This document shows positions 51,294-60,920 of a stretch of 64,000 nt of DNA, one piece after another. Origin of the DNA: Aliirhizobium smilacinae (GTDB lineage Bacteria; Pseudomonadota; Alphaproteobacteria; Rhizobiales; Rhizobiaceae); NCBI RefSeq assembly GCF_006335145.1, contig NZ_VDMN01000009.1:1-64000 (forward strand). Reading direction: 5' to 3'. A program made the translations under genes and the position numbers. Position 1 is the first letter of the stretch. The number at the start of each line of letters is the position of its first letter. Under the pieces are notes generated by a model. That model had not been told where the DNA came from, made no database searches, and worked only from the letters and a program-made list of their open reading frames with translations.

Positions 51294-52618
51294 TCAGACC
51301 GGTGCGACTCGCGCCCTTGCATCCAATTTCCGCGCAATCCGGCTGCGAAACTCATCCGCCGGCATCGGCTTGCCGAACAAATACCCTTGCGCCTCGGAGC
51401 ACCTAAGCTGCTTGAGAATGTCGGCCTGTGCCTGCGTCTCCATCCCTTCGGCAATCACCTCCAGCCGCAAACTTCTGCCCATCGCGAGCACCGCTTCGAC
51501 GATCGCCGCATCATCGGGGTCTTTTTCGATATCGCGAACGAACTCCCGGTCGATCTTCAGTCGGGTGAGGGGATATTTCTTGAGCAGGCTGAGTGAGGCA
51601 AAACCGGTGCCGTAGTCGTCAAAGGCGATGCCGACGCCACCCGCCCGTAGCGCCTGAAGCGGCTGCAGGGTGTCCGCGTCTACACCAAGGACTGTCGTCT
51701 CGGTGATTTCCAGCTCCAGCAAATGTGCGGGAAGACGATTTCTCGCCAGAGCGCTCAGGACGTCAGCAGTGAACGCTTGGTCCCGGAGTTGGGCGGCGAA
51801 CAGATTGACACCCATTCTGACGGGGTAGCCGGAGGTCGCCAGTTCACCGGCAAAGGCGCAAGCGGTGTCGAGGATCCAGCGGCCGACATCGACGGCGATG
51901 CTGCTAATCTCAAGCACAGGCAGAAACACCGCTGGTGACAGCAACCCTTTTTCGGATGGCGCCAGCGGATGAGAGCCTCCGCGCCGATAATACGGCCTGT
52001 CGCCAGATCGACCTGCGGCTGATAATGAAGCTCGAATTCCCGGGCCGTGAAGGCGCGGCGGATATCGTCGGCAAGACGGCGCTGCTCGTCGGCGCGCTCG
52101 CTGAGCGTCGAGCGGAATTGGGCATAGGTTTGCCCGCCGCCTACCTTTGCTTCATGAAGGGCGAGCAGGGCGGCTCTGAGCACAGCATTGGCATCATCGA
52201 ACCGATCTGGCCCATTGCACAGGACGCCGCCGATGCTGGCGCCGAGATGGGCGACGAATCCAAAGACCGTAAATGGCTCCTGGAGACGCCGACGGATAAT
52301 GGCCGCAGTCTCTGGAACATCAATGCCGTGTTTAAGCAGAACCCCAAATTCATCGCCTCCGAGCCGGGCAACGACCGCATCTCGCCCGACACTCTCGCGG
52401 ATCCGGTCGGCCGTCTGCTTGAGGACGGCGTCGCCGGCGGCCATGCCCATCGATCCGTTCACCTCGCCCAGACGGTCCAGACCAATCTTCAGGACCGAGA
52501 ATTTCGTTCCTGTTTGCAGCGCCTCTTCGATCAGTTCGAGAAACCGCGAGCGGTTCGGCAAGTCGGTGAGACGATCGAAGGATGTCAGATACTCCCCGCG
52601 GCGACTGGCGGGCGCCAT
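51294..52618 (-). pseudogene. GGDEF-EAL protein, frameshifted
   Basis: The first frame reads LTSFDRLTDLPNRSRFLELI, then VARLGGDEFGVLL (intact GGDEF) and the start of an EAL domain, FELHYQPQVDLATGR and GAEALIRWRHPKKG. The rest of the EAL domain is in the next frame: LELEITETTVLG, IAFDDYGTGFASLSLLKKYP, LKIDREFV and VIAEGMET. The shift falls at a run of A and G near 51945-51955, where one base seems lost. All other motifs are preserved, so the mutation is recent, or a sequencing error, or a programmed shift. The GGDEF part alone could still be made. The start is approximate. Confidence 0.85.
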
Positions 52619-52729
52619 CAGACGGCAATGCGCGGGTGTGGCTGAAGAAGCTGAAGGAAAACGTTCCCGAATAAGCAACACGGAACTTCCCAACCCCATT
52701 GGGGTTCGTTGACATCGACGGGAGTAAAG

Positions 52730-53311
52730 ATGAAGGAAATCGGCAACTCGCGGCATATATGCGTCGATGCCCAAAGGATGTTTGCGGAAGACACGCCTTG
52801 GTATGTATCCTGGATGGCGAAGCTACTCCCTCAGCTTCTCGAGGTATCTGAGCGCCACGCCGAAAGGACGATTTTTACGCGCTTCATTCCGCCAAAATGC
52901 GCCGACGACGCGCTCGGTAGCTGGAGGGATTATTATCAGAAATGGTCGATGATGACGGGCGAGCATCTCCCCCAGGAACTGCTCGGCTCAACGCCATCAT
53001 TGCAGATGCTGGTCCCGCCGGCTCGCATCTTTGACAAGATGACCTACTCGCCCTGGGTCGATGGCCGGCTGTTCACCCACCTGCGGCAGGAAGACGTTGA
53101 GACCGTTGTCGTCACCGGTGGAGAGACAGATGTTTGCGTTTTGGCGACCGTGCTCGGCGCCATCGATCTCGGCTTCCATGTGATCGTGCTGAGCGACGCT
53201 GTCTGCAGCGGGGCGGACGAAACGCACGATGCCGCGGTCGATGTGCTGGGCGATCGCTTCTCCGTCCAGCTTGATCTGATGAAGACCGAGGAATTTCTCG
53301 CGATACACTGA
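52730..53311 (+). CDS. Isochorismatase-family cysteine hydrolase
   Basis: The 193-aa protein starts at ATG 52730 behind GGAG. It has the isochorismatase fold: HICVDAQRMFAEDTPW (catalytic Asp), a Lys in FIPPKCADDALGSW, and VVTGGETDVCVLATVLGAID with the nucleophilic Cys. Members hydrolyse amides such as nicotinamide or N-carbamoyl compounds; the substrate is not evident. It is a single gene divergent from the frameshifted GGDEF-EAL gene. Confidence 0.88.
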   Translation: MKEIGNSRHICVDAQRMFAEDTPWYVSWMAKLLPQLLEVSERHAERTIFTRFIPPKCADDALGSWRDYYQKWSMMTGEHLPQELLGSTPSLQMLVPPARIFDKMTYSPWVDGRLFTHLRQEDVETVVVTGGETDVCVLATVLGAIDLGFHVIVLSDAVCSGADETHDAAVDVLGDRFSVQLDLMKTEEFLAIH

Positions 53312-53545
53312 GGTACGGGCGGCCTTTCGCTTTATCTGGAGGTTCTCGCACAAATCGAAAGGGCGTCTGCCCGGACGCTTGATGACGTCCCAGGCCGACT
53401 TTGTAATTGATGCTTGTTTGTTGAATGCCACTTAACCCACGGATTGGAAAGCGATCATACACTTTTGACCGGCTATGCCGCGAGCACGACGGAACAAATC
53501 CGCTCAACGGAGGTTTCAGCCGCACCCTACCTGGAGGAAAATTAC

Positions 53546-55339
53546 ATGAACACTGGACTTCTTGGCGCCGCATCTGTTGCGGCCGCACTACTCGCCTGCA
53601 CAGCCGCCATGGCTCAGCAGGGCGACGGCACGGAAGTCCAGATCACTACCAACGTCTTCAAACCCAACAAGGTGCAGCCGACCAGCGACCGGATCGCCCA
53701 GCTAAAACTGCCAGAGGGTTTTACGGTCGAACCGTTCGCGCAGGGGCTCGGCAATAGCCGAATTATTGCCGTCTCCGAGCAAGGCTTTGTCTATGTCAGC
53801 CGCCGCGAAGAAGGCGACGTGCTGCTGCTGAAGGATGAAGACGGTGACGGCAGGGCCGATAAGCCGCCGGTACAGGTTGTGGCGCGCGCCCAGGCCCACG
53901 GCCTGGCGATCAAAGGCAACAAGCTCTATCTCGTGACCGTCAAGGAAGTCTTCGTCGCCGACATCAAGCCGGATGGCACGCTCGGTCCGCTGGAGATGAT
54001 TATCGGTGACCTGCCGGACTCCGGCCAGCACCCGAACCGCGTCATGGCCTTCGGCCCAGACGGCATGCTTTATATCAGCGTCGGCTCGACCTGCAATGCC
54101 TGCAACGAGAGCAATGCGGAGAACGCAACGATGCTGCGGGCAACGCCTGACGGCAAGAGCCGGACGATCTTCGCGTCAGGTCTGCGCAACACGATCGGCT
54201 TCGACTGGAACCGTCAGACCGGCGAACTCTGGGGTCTCGATCATGGCATCGACCTGCTGGGAGACGAGGTTCAGCCCGAAGAGCTCAACAAGCTGGAACA
54301 GGGCAAGCAATACGGCTGGCCGCACGTCTACGGCAAAGGCGATATCTACCCGCAGTCGACGCCTGTCGGTGGCCTGACGAAAGAACAGTGGCGCGACCAG
54401 AGCGTGCCTATGGTGCTCGGCTACACCGCGCACGCTGCGCCCATGCAGATGAAGTTCTATAGCGGCACATCTTTCCCGGCGGAATATGCCGGCGATGCAT
54501 TCGCTACGATGCGCGGTTCCTGGAACCGCAATCCGGCGTCCGGTTACGAGATCGTCCGCATCCACTTCGAAAACGGCCAGCCGAAATCGATCGAGCCGTT
54601 TCTCACCGGTTTCCTGACCGATGGCGGCAAGACGCATTTCGCCCGCCCGGTCGGCCTGGCGGTCGCCAAGGACGGATCGCTGCTGATGGCGGATGACGCT
54701 AATGGCGTGATCTATCGCGTCGCCTATACGGGAAGTGCCCAGAAGGTGACGGAACAGAAAGCGGCTCCCGCAGACGTGATGGAAGCGCAGGCTGCCAAAG
54801 GTGTCGGCGTGCCTCTGGCAAAGGACCGGCCCGAGACGGACGCTAAGGGCGCGCTCAAAGTTTCGTCGACCGCGTTTGCCATGGGTGGTGCCATTCCGAT
54901 GAAGCACAGCGAATATGCCGATGGCGTGTCGCCAGCGCTCCGTTGGGATGCGGTACCCGGCGCGGTCTCTTATGCGATCATCATGGAAGATCCGGACTCC
55001 AAGCCGATCAAACCGTTCGTCCATTGGGTCGCGTGGAATATTCCTTCGACCGTCACCAGTCTTCCGGAGGGGTTGCAAGAGCAACTCCGCCTTATGGAAC
55101 CTGAAGGTGTTCTGCAGGGGCGCAACAGTTCCGGGACCCACGGCTATTTCGGGCAAAAGCCTCCGGTAGGGGATGCCGAGCACCACTATCATTTCCAGGT
55201 ACTGGCGCTGGACTCGATGCTCGACATTCCGCCGACCTCCGATCGCGACGCATTCCTGGCAGCCGCTTCCGGGCATGTCCTGGCCAAGGGCGAACTGGTC
55301 GGCCTTTATCAGCAGAAGATCGAGCCGCCAAAGCAGTAA
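53546..55339 (+). CDS. PQQ-dependent sugar dehydrogenase-like beta-propeller fused to a PEBP (YbhB) domain
   Basis: The 597-aa protein starts at ATG 53546 behind GGAGGAAA with a Sec signal (ASVAAALLACTAAMAQ). Residues 45-430 are a soluble-glucose-dehydrogenase/sorbosone-dehydrogenase propeller: LPEGFTVEPFAQGL, HPNRVMAFGPDGMLYISVGS, GLRNTIGFDWNRQTGELWG and FARPVGLAVAKDGSLLMADD. Residues 460-590 are a phosphatidylethanolamine-binding/YbhB domain: SPALRWDAVPGAVSYAIIME, DPDSKPIKPFVHWVAWNIP and GYFGQKPPVGDAEHHYHFQV. It is exported to the periplasm. It is followed by an exported esterase and a DUF4142 protein, apparently one operon. Confidence 0.88.
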   Translation: MNTGLLGAASVAAALLACTAAMAQQGDGTEVQITTNVFKPNKVQPTSDRIAQLKLPEGFTVEPFAQGLGNSRIIAVSEQGFVYVSRREEGDVLLLKDEDGDGRADKPPVQVVARAQAHGLAIKGNKLYLVTVKEVFVADIKPDGTLGPLEMIIGDLPDSGQHPNRVMAFGPDGMLYISVGSTCNACNESNAENATMLRATPDGKSRTIFASGLRNTIGFDWNRQTGELWGLDHGIDLLGDEVQPEELNKLEQGKQYGWPHVYGKGDIYPQSTPVGGLTKEQWRDQSVPMVLGYTAHAAPMQMKFYSGTSFPAEYAGDAFATMRGSWNRNPASGYEIVRIHFENGQPKSIEPFLTGFLTDGGKTHFARPVGLAVAKDGSLLMADDANGVIYRVAYTGSAQKVTEQKAAPADVMEAQAAKGVGVPLAKDRPETDAKGALKVSSTAFAMGGAIPMKHSEYADGVSPALRWDAVPGAVSYAIIMEDPDSKPIKPFVHWVAWNIPSTVTSLPEGLQEQLRLMEPEGVLQGRNSSGTHGYFGQKPPVGDAEHHYHFQVLALDSMLDIPPTSDRDAFLAAASGHVLAKGELVGLYQQKIEPPKQ

Positions 55340-55379
55340 ACGGCAAGCCGGATCAACCCCGTTTTCGATAGGAAATCCC

Positions 55380-56429
55380 ATGTTCGTGTCATTGATGAAA
55401 TTCCGGGCCGTTGGCCTCGCCGTTGTTCTGCTCTCCTCCGCCGCCGCGGCCCAAGCTCAACAGGCCCAGGCCGATCCGCAGATGCAGGCCGTACTCGACG
55501 CGATGAAGGCGCTTGATGCCAAGCCATTGCACACACTGAGCGTGATGGACGCCCGCACGCAGTCAAGTGCCGCCGATGCAGCGCGCACCGTTCAGCGTGA
55601 CAAGAAGATCTCCCCTTTGCCTGAGGCGAAGATCGCAACCAAGGACATTGCAATCCCGAATGCCGCCGGAGCCCTGCCGGCGCGCGTCTATATTCCCGAG
55701 GGCAAGGGCCCTTTCCCGGTCGTGCTCTATTTCCACGGCGGCGGCTGGGTTGTGGCCGACATCAACACCTATGATGCGACGCCGCGTGCCCTGGCACTTG
55801 GCGCCAAAGCAATCGTTGTATCGGCTGACTATCATCATGCCCCGGAGAGCAAATTCCCGGCGCAACATGACGACGCTTGGGCGGCCTATACCTGGACTGT
55901 CGAAAATATTCACACGCTAAACGGCGATGCCAGCCGGATCGCGGTGGCCGGCGAAAGTGCCGGCGCCAACCTTGCTGCCAATGTCGCGTTGATGGCGAAG
56001 GAAAAGAAAACCATGATGCCTGTGCACCAGCTCCTCGTCTATCCGATCGCTGGCAACGACATGAATACTCCATCCTACCAGGAGAACGCCAACGCTTCGC
56101 CGCTCGGCAAGGCCGACATGGAGTGGTTCGTGGCGAACGTCTTCAAATCCAAGGACCAGACGTCGGATCCACGGATCAATCTCGTCGGACGCGGTGATTT
56201 GAACGGGCTCCCGGGCGCAACGGTAGTCACGGCGCAGATCGATCCGCTGCGTTCCGAGGGTCAGGCCTACGCCGACAAGATGAAGGCAGCGGGCGTCGCC
56301 GTGAACCTCATCAACGTCGACGGCGTCACGCACGAATTCTTCGGCATGGCCAAGGTTGTGGACAAAGCCAAAACTGCCGTCGACGCCGCGAATGCCGATC
56401 TCCTCAAAGCCTTTGCCAAGAGCAAGTGA
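55380..56429 (+). CDS. Exported alpha/beta hydrolase (HSL-family esterase)
   Basis: The 349-aa protein from ATG 55380 (AGGAAA upstream) has a signal peptide (AVGLAVVLLSSAAAAQAQ), the oxyanion motif YFHGGGWVVAD, the nucleophile in VAGESAGANLA, an acid in TAQIDPLRSEG and a His in DGVTHEFFGM. This is the hormone-sensitive-lipase group acting on short-chain esters. It starts 40 bp after the dehydrogenase-PEBP gene. The in-frame extension back to 55173 overlaps that gene and is rejected. Confidence 0.88.
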   Translation: MFVSLMKFRAVGLAVVLLSSAAAAQAQQAQADPQMQAVLDAMKALDAKPLHTLSVMDARTQSSAADAARTVQRDKKISPLPEAKIATKDIAIPNAAGALPARVYIPEGKGPFPVVLYFHGGGWVVADINTYDATPRALALGAKAIVVSADYHHAPESKFPAQHDDAWAAYTWTVENIHTLNGDASRIAVAGESAGANLAANVALMAKEKKTMMPVHQLLVYPIAGNDMNTPSYQENANASPLGKADMEWFVANVFKSKDQTSDPRINLVGRGDLNGLPGATVVTAQIDPLRSEGQAYADKMKAAGVAVNLINVDGVTHEFFGMAKVVDKAKTAVDAANADLLKAFAKSK

Positions 56430-56451
56430 CCAGTCGCCAAGGAGCGCATCC

Positions 56452-56994
56452 ATGAAATTGACAACCCTACAGCTCGCGGCTTTCGCCGTGACCCTCACTG
56501 TCCAACCGCTAATGGCGCAGGAGATGAAAGCGAAACCGGCCGGAGACGCCGTGCCGATGATGGCCATGGACAAGCCGACCTTCGTCAGGATGGTGACAAG
56601 TTCGAACGAGTTTGAAATTCGTTCCAGCGAACTGGCGAAGCAAAACGCCGATCAGGCCGGCATCAAGATGGCGGCCGACATGATCATCACCGACCACAAA
56701 AAGGCCGGTGACAAGCTGAAGGCAACGCTCGACGCCAAGGGCGCAACCACAGAGCCCGTCAAGCTTGCACCCAAGCACCAGAAGATGCTCGATCAACTTC
56801 AGGGTGCCAAAGGCAAGGACTTCGATACGCTTTATCTCGACATGCAGGCGCAGGCCCATATGGAGGCGGTCGGTCTGTTCAGGACTTATGCGGGCTCCGG
56901 CGATGATCAGTCGCTTGTGGGATTTGCCAAGGAAACGCTACCAAGCCTTGAGACCCATCTTGGCCATGTGATCATGCTGATTGCCGAGCAGTGA
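56452..56994 (+). CDS. DUF4142 exported four-helix protein
   Basis: The 180-aa protein from ATG 56452 (AAGGAG upstream) has a signal peptide (TLQLAAFAVTLTVQPLMAQ) and the DUF4142 core: FVRMVTSSNEFEIRSSELAK, MAADMIITDHKKAGDKLKAT and ETLPSLETHLGHVIMLI. It is a ferritin-like helical bundle of unknown role, often seen with stress genes. It lies 22 bp after the esterase gene and ends the three-gene group. Confidence 0.88.
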   Translation: MKLTTLQLAAFAVTLTVQPLMAQEMKAKPAGDAVPMMAMDKPTFVRMVTSSNEFEIRSSELAKQNADQAGIKMAADMIITDHKKAGDKLKATLDAKGATTEPVKLAPKHQKMLDQLQGAKGKDFDTLYLDMQAQAHMEAVGLFRTYAGSGDDQSLVGFAKETLPSLETHLGHVIMLIAEQ

Positions 56995-57485
56995 TTGCCG
57001 CTATGCGCCAGCGTTCGCCGATTACGGCCTGGCGGCATCGACGACAGACGACGGCGTACCGTTAGGTAGCGCGCCGCCCGATTAGGCTCGCAGCAACCAT
57101 GATGAGTTGCGCCGTCTGAAGTTCTCACGTTCGATCAAAAACGGCGAACAAATCTCCAGAACCGGCCTTGTCATGATATTGCTTATTCTACGGCGAGCTG
57201 AGCGTCCGTCGCTCTCATCCAGGCGAAGGCCCTTGCGACCATGATCGTTGATCATTGTGCTCTGGCAAATCTCGGAGAAGTGGTCGCCGTCAGCATGATC
57301 AATCCTTATCAGTTGTTCGCAGTCCGCCAGATCGTGTCAGTTACCCGTTCGCGCGCTTCGGTGGCGGCCCTCCCAGGAAACGATCCCCTCTCGCCAGAGT
57401 GCCGGAACAGAGAGTAGCGCGCCTAATAGATGAGGAAACCATCACGGGGCGAGGGGTCCAGTCTTTTAGCCGCGCTCGGTTGACG
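56995..57485. other. Gap between convergent genes, nothing recognised
   Basis: This 491-bp stretch separates the 3' ends of the DUF4142 and transglutaminase genes. The frames here have no recognisable protein and I see no clear hairpin with a T-run. Confidence 0.4.
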
Positions 57486-58355
57486 TTAGGTCATTGCCTC
57501 AACCTCGATTGTCACATCCATCGACAGGAAGGCGTCCGTCGCGCCCGTGAAACTCCCCGAAACCGGAACGGCCGAGGCGATGTCGCGGGTCACGGCCACC
57601 GGGATGAGGTTGGCGCTGCCCATGCTGCAGTTTGTCGGATCGAATGTGATCCAGCCCGCGCCCGGAACGAAGACCTCAGCCCAGGCATGGGTTGATCCAC
57701 CGTTAACCGAGCCGGTGAGTGAACTGTCTGGATTGAACAGATAGCCCGAGACGATGCGGGCACCGAAGCCAAGGCTGCGGACCGTTTCGACGAACAGCAC
57801 TGCAAAATCTCTGCAGGAGCCCCAACCCCGATCAAGAGTGATCAGCGGAGTTTGTGTGCCTTCCTCTTCTCGGCTTTGATAGGAAATAGACGATGCGATA
57901 CCCAGACTGATATCTTTGAGAAGCGACAGGGTATCGGTCGGCGTGCTAGCGACGAAGCCGCGCGCCCATGTCGCAAGCCGGCCGTCGACATCTTCATACT
58001 GTTGAACAGCAAGCACTCCGAGGTCAGTCCAGTCGTTTTCTGCATACAAGAAAGGATAGTTGATAGCGGAAGCCGCAATGTCGAAAACGGGCCAGGCCGA
58101 CGCGGTCAGATCGACGGTTGCCGAGCTGTCCACCACGAGACTGTCGCTGCGCATCTGAAATGTCGCTGACGCGATCGCATTGCCGAACACGTCGTTCGAC
58201 CAGTTTAGTTCAGCGTGAGGCGACGTCGAAACCTCGTGACTAAGCAGCCTCAACTCCCGGCCCTCGCGGGGCCTGAGCATAAGCCGGTGCGGCGACAGCG
58301 ACACGTTTTTTCGAAACCTGTAGCTCGTACGGTGGCGAATACTGATCATCGGCAT
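57486..58355 (-). CDS. Transglutaminase-like cysteine protease-fold protein
   Basis: The 289-aa protein starts ISIRHRTSYRFRKNVSLSPH, the usual N-terminal beta domain (Bact_transglu_N), and has the transglutaminase core with catalytic Cys in GWGSCRDFAVLF, His in STHAWAEVFVPGAGW and Asp in ITFDPTN. No signal peptide is seen. The family is common in proteobacteria but its substrate is unknown. It is intact here; a truncated copy lies at 43875-44520. It is 81 bp downstream of the PHB-depolymerase-like gene. Confidence 0.9.
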   Translation of the reverse strand: MPMISIRHRTSYRFRKNVSLSPHRLMLRPREGRELRLLSHEVSTSPHAELNWSNDVFGNAIASATFQMRSDSLVVDSSATVDLTASAWPVFDIAASAINYPFLYAENDWTDLGVLAVQQYEDVDGRLATWARGFVASTPTDTLSLLKDISLGIASSISYQSREEEGTQTPLITLDRGWGSCRDFAVLFVETVRSLGFGARIVSGYLFNPDSSLTGSVNGGSTHAWAEVFVPGAGWITFDPTNCSMGSANLIPVAVTRDIASAVPVSGSFTGATDAFLSMDVTIEVEAMT

Positions 58356-58436
58356 TGAAACAGACCCCTCATGGCTGATGGTGTAGACACTGCCTTGGCC
58401 TTGGATGAGCTTAGTCCGTGTCTGGGGCTAAGCAAA

Positions 58437-59537
58437 TTACCGCATTAGTCCGGCCGCGCGCAGCGCATCGTTGATCACCTTGCCGACACCCCGATCGTCT
58501 CGACCTTCGGTTTGATGAGCCAAGCCTGGTTTTGCATATGTCATTGCCTTGGCGATAACAGACTCGATGCCTGACGGCGCCGAACTGTGCGCCACTCCAG
58601 GGCTAGTCACGCCTTCGGCTAGCGCGACATCGGCCTCATCGGCAAGGCCCCAGGACATGGCAATGCGTGCGGTCGACGAAATGCCTGCCTCCAGCATAAA
58701 CGGCCCGGGATTTCCAAATGGCGCTTTCGCGTTAAACGACAAAGGAACACCATGGGCCATGCCCTTGATGAGATTGACCTCCATGACTTCATTGCCGTTT
58801 TCATCGCGCCAAACCCTGCGGCTATGGCCATTGATGGACTCGATCAAATCCGGTGTGTCGGAAATACGGTGCACGCTGGCCCACTGACGGGCGATCTGCT
58901 CGGCATTGATGGGCTTGACTGTCTGGTCATGCGTTCCGTGCCAAACCGAGATGCTAGGCCAAGGTCCGCGGCGCGTCGCTGCCGTGGTAAGGGCCGCCTG
59001 CAGCTGGCTAGCACTTGGCGCGTTCTGGCCGCGCATTCGTTCGAAGGCCTGTCCCACACCTGAAGCGGTTCCATAAGGCAGCCCGCCGACGATCGCGCCG
59101 CCCGCGAACAATTCGGGATAGGTCGCCAGCATGACGTTCGCCATCGCGCCTCCGGCCGACAGTCCGGTGATGAAGATCCGACCGGGATCTATCCCGTGCG
59201 CCTCTATGACGTGTCCGATCATCTCCCGGATTGAAAGCGCCTCCCCGGCATCGCGCCGGATGTCGCCCGGCTCGAACCAGTTGAAACACAGATTGGCGTT
59301 ATTGGCCCTCTGCTGCTCCGGGAAGAGGACCGCAAATCCCTTCTCTTCCGCCAGCTTTGACCAGCTAGATCCGTGGTCGTAGGTCGCCGCATTTTGCGTA
59401 CAACCGTGCAAGACGACGACGAGCGGCGTTTTGGGCGCCAGAATGGTCGGCAGATAGAGCCAGCATCTGAGCGTACCGGGATTCGAACCGAAGTTCTTCA
59501 GCTCGATCAGTTGGCGTGAATTTTTGTGTTGCGGCAC
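58437..59537 (-). CDS. PHB depolymerase-family esterase
   Basis: The 366-aa protein uses a GTG start at 59537 behind AAGGAG; a nearby ATG at 59539 is in another frame. It has the esterase-PHB fold: VVVLHGCTQNAATYD (oxyanion), FITGLSAGGAMANVMLATYP (lipase box), SVWHGTHDQTV (Asp) and GMAHGVPLSF (His). Such enzymes cut short-chain polyhydroxyalkanoates or other esters. No signal peptide is visible, so an intracellular role is likely. In copy A of the duplication only its first codons survive. Confidence 0.87.
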   Translation of the reverse strand: MPQHKNSRQLIELKNFGSNPGTLRCWLYLPTILAPKTPLVVVLHGCTQNAATYDHGSSWSKLAEEKGFAVLFPEQQRANNANLCFNWFEPGDIRRDAGEALSIREMIGHVIEAHGIDPGRIFITGLSAGGAMANVMLATYPELFAGGAIVGGLPYGTASGVGQAFERMRGQNAPSASQLQAALTTAATRRGPWPSISVWHGTHDQTVKPINAEQIARQWASVHRISDTPDLIESINGHSRRVWRDENGNEVMEVNLIKGMAHGVPLSFNAKAPFGNPGPFMLEAGISSTARIAMSWGLADEADVALAEGVTSPGVAHSSAPSGIESVIAKAMTYAKPGLAHQTEGRDDRGVGKVINDALRAAGLMR

Positions 59538-59640
59538 ATCCGTCTCCTTGGCCCGTCGTGGGCGCGAGGATTACATATGGGAATGAATGTTGCGCCGCAC
59601 AAACTTATTCATGTGAGAGGCTCTATAGGTGCTAGGAATT

Positions 59641-60690
59641 TCAGAGCTCTTGTCTCGCAACAGATGCAATACCAGCCGCCTGACGAAACGAGATCAACCG
59701 CCGGCTCTTTTCGTCCCAAAGAACCAGCTTCACGCATCGCAGGCTTTGCCACAGCGTAATTCTGCCGATCTCGCCCAGTTCCGGATGGTTTCGAAGGACC
59801 TCGGGCAGGCGATAGTAGGGGACCTTGCTCGAGAGGTGGTGCACATGGTGGATACCGATATTGCCGGTCAGCCAGCGCAGTGGAAGCGGCAGATCGTAGT
59901 GGGATGCACCGTGCAAGGCGGCTTTTGGAAACTGCCATTCCGGCTCTTTCGACCAGTGCGTCTCCTCAAATTGATGCTGCACGTAGAAAAGCCAGACGCC
60001 GACAGACCCTGCCAGGAGGACGATTGGCAGGTGAACGACGAAAAAGGATAGCGGGCCGATTGCCCAGATCAGCAGTCCAGCGATCACAACGACCGCGACG
60101 TTGGTGGCCATCGTCGACATCCAAGGAAGCATGCCGTCGCGCATCATGCCCGTCGGCAGACGTTGCTGAAACAGGAAGAGCCAGGCCGGGCCGATGCCGA
60201 ACATCACCAGCGGATGCCGGTAGAGGCGATAACCAATCCGGCCCCACCGGGACCGTGCATGATATTCCGCCACGGTGAGAGTAGTGATGTCGCCAACGCC
60301 GCGCTCATCGAGATTGCCGGCCGAGGCGTGATGGGTGGCGTGCGCCCTGCGCCAGTAGTCATAGGGTGTCAGCGTGAGGACGCCGAGAACACGGCCTGTC
60401 CAGTCATCGAAACGCCGCCGGGCGAAGAAGGAGCCGTGGCCGCAGTCGTGCTGGATCATGAACAGCCGCAGCAGGAACCCGGCCGCCGGGACGACCAGGA
60501 TCAAGCCCCACCAGAAGCCGTAATGGACCGCCAGCCAGGTCAGCGTCCAGAAGAAGGCGAACGGAATGGCTGTGACCGCCAGCTCGAACACGCTGCGGCC
60601 CGCATTCGGCGTGCGATATCTGGCGAGGATTTTTAGCCAGGCTCTTTCGTCAGGGGTTTCCCGGACAGGATAGGTCGATTGCGCGTTCAT
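59641..60690 (-). CDS. Membrane fatty acid desaturase, copy B
   Basis: The 349-aa protein carries the same three histidine boxes as the copy at 44655 (HDCGHGSFF, HATHHASAGN, IHHVHHLSSK) and the same membrane segments. It belongs to the membrane di-iron desaturase/hydroxylase family. Differences from copy A cluster at the two ends (for example SVARQEL against SVAVHAI at the C-terminus). The ATG overlaps the stop of the DUF4167-like gene by 4 bp, so the pair is co-translated. Confidence 0.92.
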   Translation of the reverse strand: MNAQSTYPVRETPDERAWLKILARYRTPNAGRSVFELAVTAIPFAFFWTLTWLAVHYGFWWGLILVVPAAGFLLRLFMIQHDCGHGSFFARRRFDDWTGRVLGVLTLTPYDYWRRAHATHHASAGNLDERGVGDITTLTVAEYHARSRWGRIGYRLYRHPLVMFGIGPAWLFLFQQRLPTGMMRDGMLPWMSTMATNVAVVVIAGLLIWAIGPLSFFVVHLPIVLLAGSVGVWLFYVQHQFEETHWSKEPEWQFPKAALHGASHYDLPLPLRWLTGNIGIHHVHHLSSKVPYYRLPEVLRNHPELGEIGRITLWQSLRCVKLVLWDEKSRRLISFRQAAGIASVARQEL

Positions 60691-60920
60691 TGTTGTAGGC
60701 CGGCTTTCTGCAGGGCGGCCGTGCGATAAAAGTGCTCGGCGTGTTGATAGAGGTTTTCCGCCTCGACCCGATCGCCGGCTTGGGCGGTCTCACGCGCAAG
60801 AAGGATATATTGCTCATATCGCTTCGTCAGGCTCTGCGAGCTCGGATTTGGGAAAGAAACCGTGTTGCCACGTGCAGGCCTGCTGGTTGAGGGCCGGGAA
60901 TTTCGGTGTGGTGAATTCAA
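60687..60920 (-). CDS. Small DUF4167-like protein
   Basis: The 77-aa protein has a basic, Ser/Pro-rich N-terminal half and then LTKRYEQYILLARETAQAGD and RVEAENLYQHAEHFYRT, which matches the conserved block of DUF4167 proteins of Hyphomicrobiales. It is much shorter than usual members. The family is thought to bind RNA or the translation machinery, but the role here is unknown. It is coupled to the desaturase gene. Confidence 0.75.
   Translation of the reverse strand: MNSPHRNSRPSTSRPARGNTVSFPNPSSQSLTKRYEQYILLARETAQAGDRVEAENLYQHAEHFYRTAALQKAGLQQ

Noticed and set aside
52692..52706. Palindrome AACCCC-ATT-GGGGTT in front of the isochorismatase-like gene
   Set aside because: Possible operator, but it is short, single, and lacks a known regulator next to it. 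Not strong enough to list as a site.
54176..55381. A 401-codon minus-strand open frame antisense to the dehydrogenase-PEBP gene
   Set aside because: The plus strand has a signal peptide, a strong ribosome site and two known domains; the antisense product has no such support.
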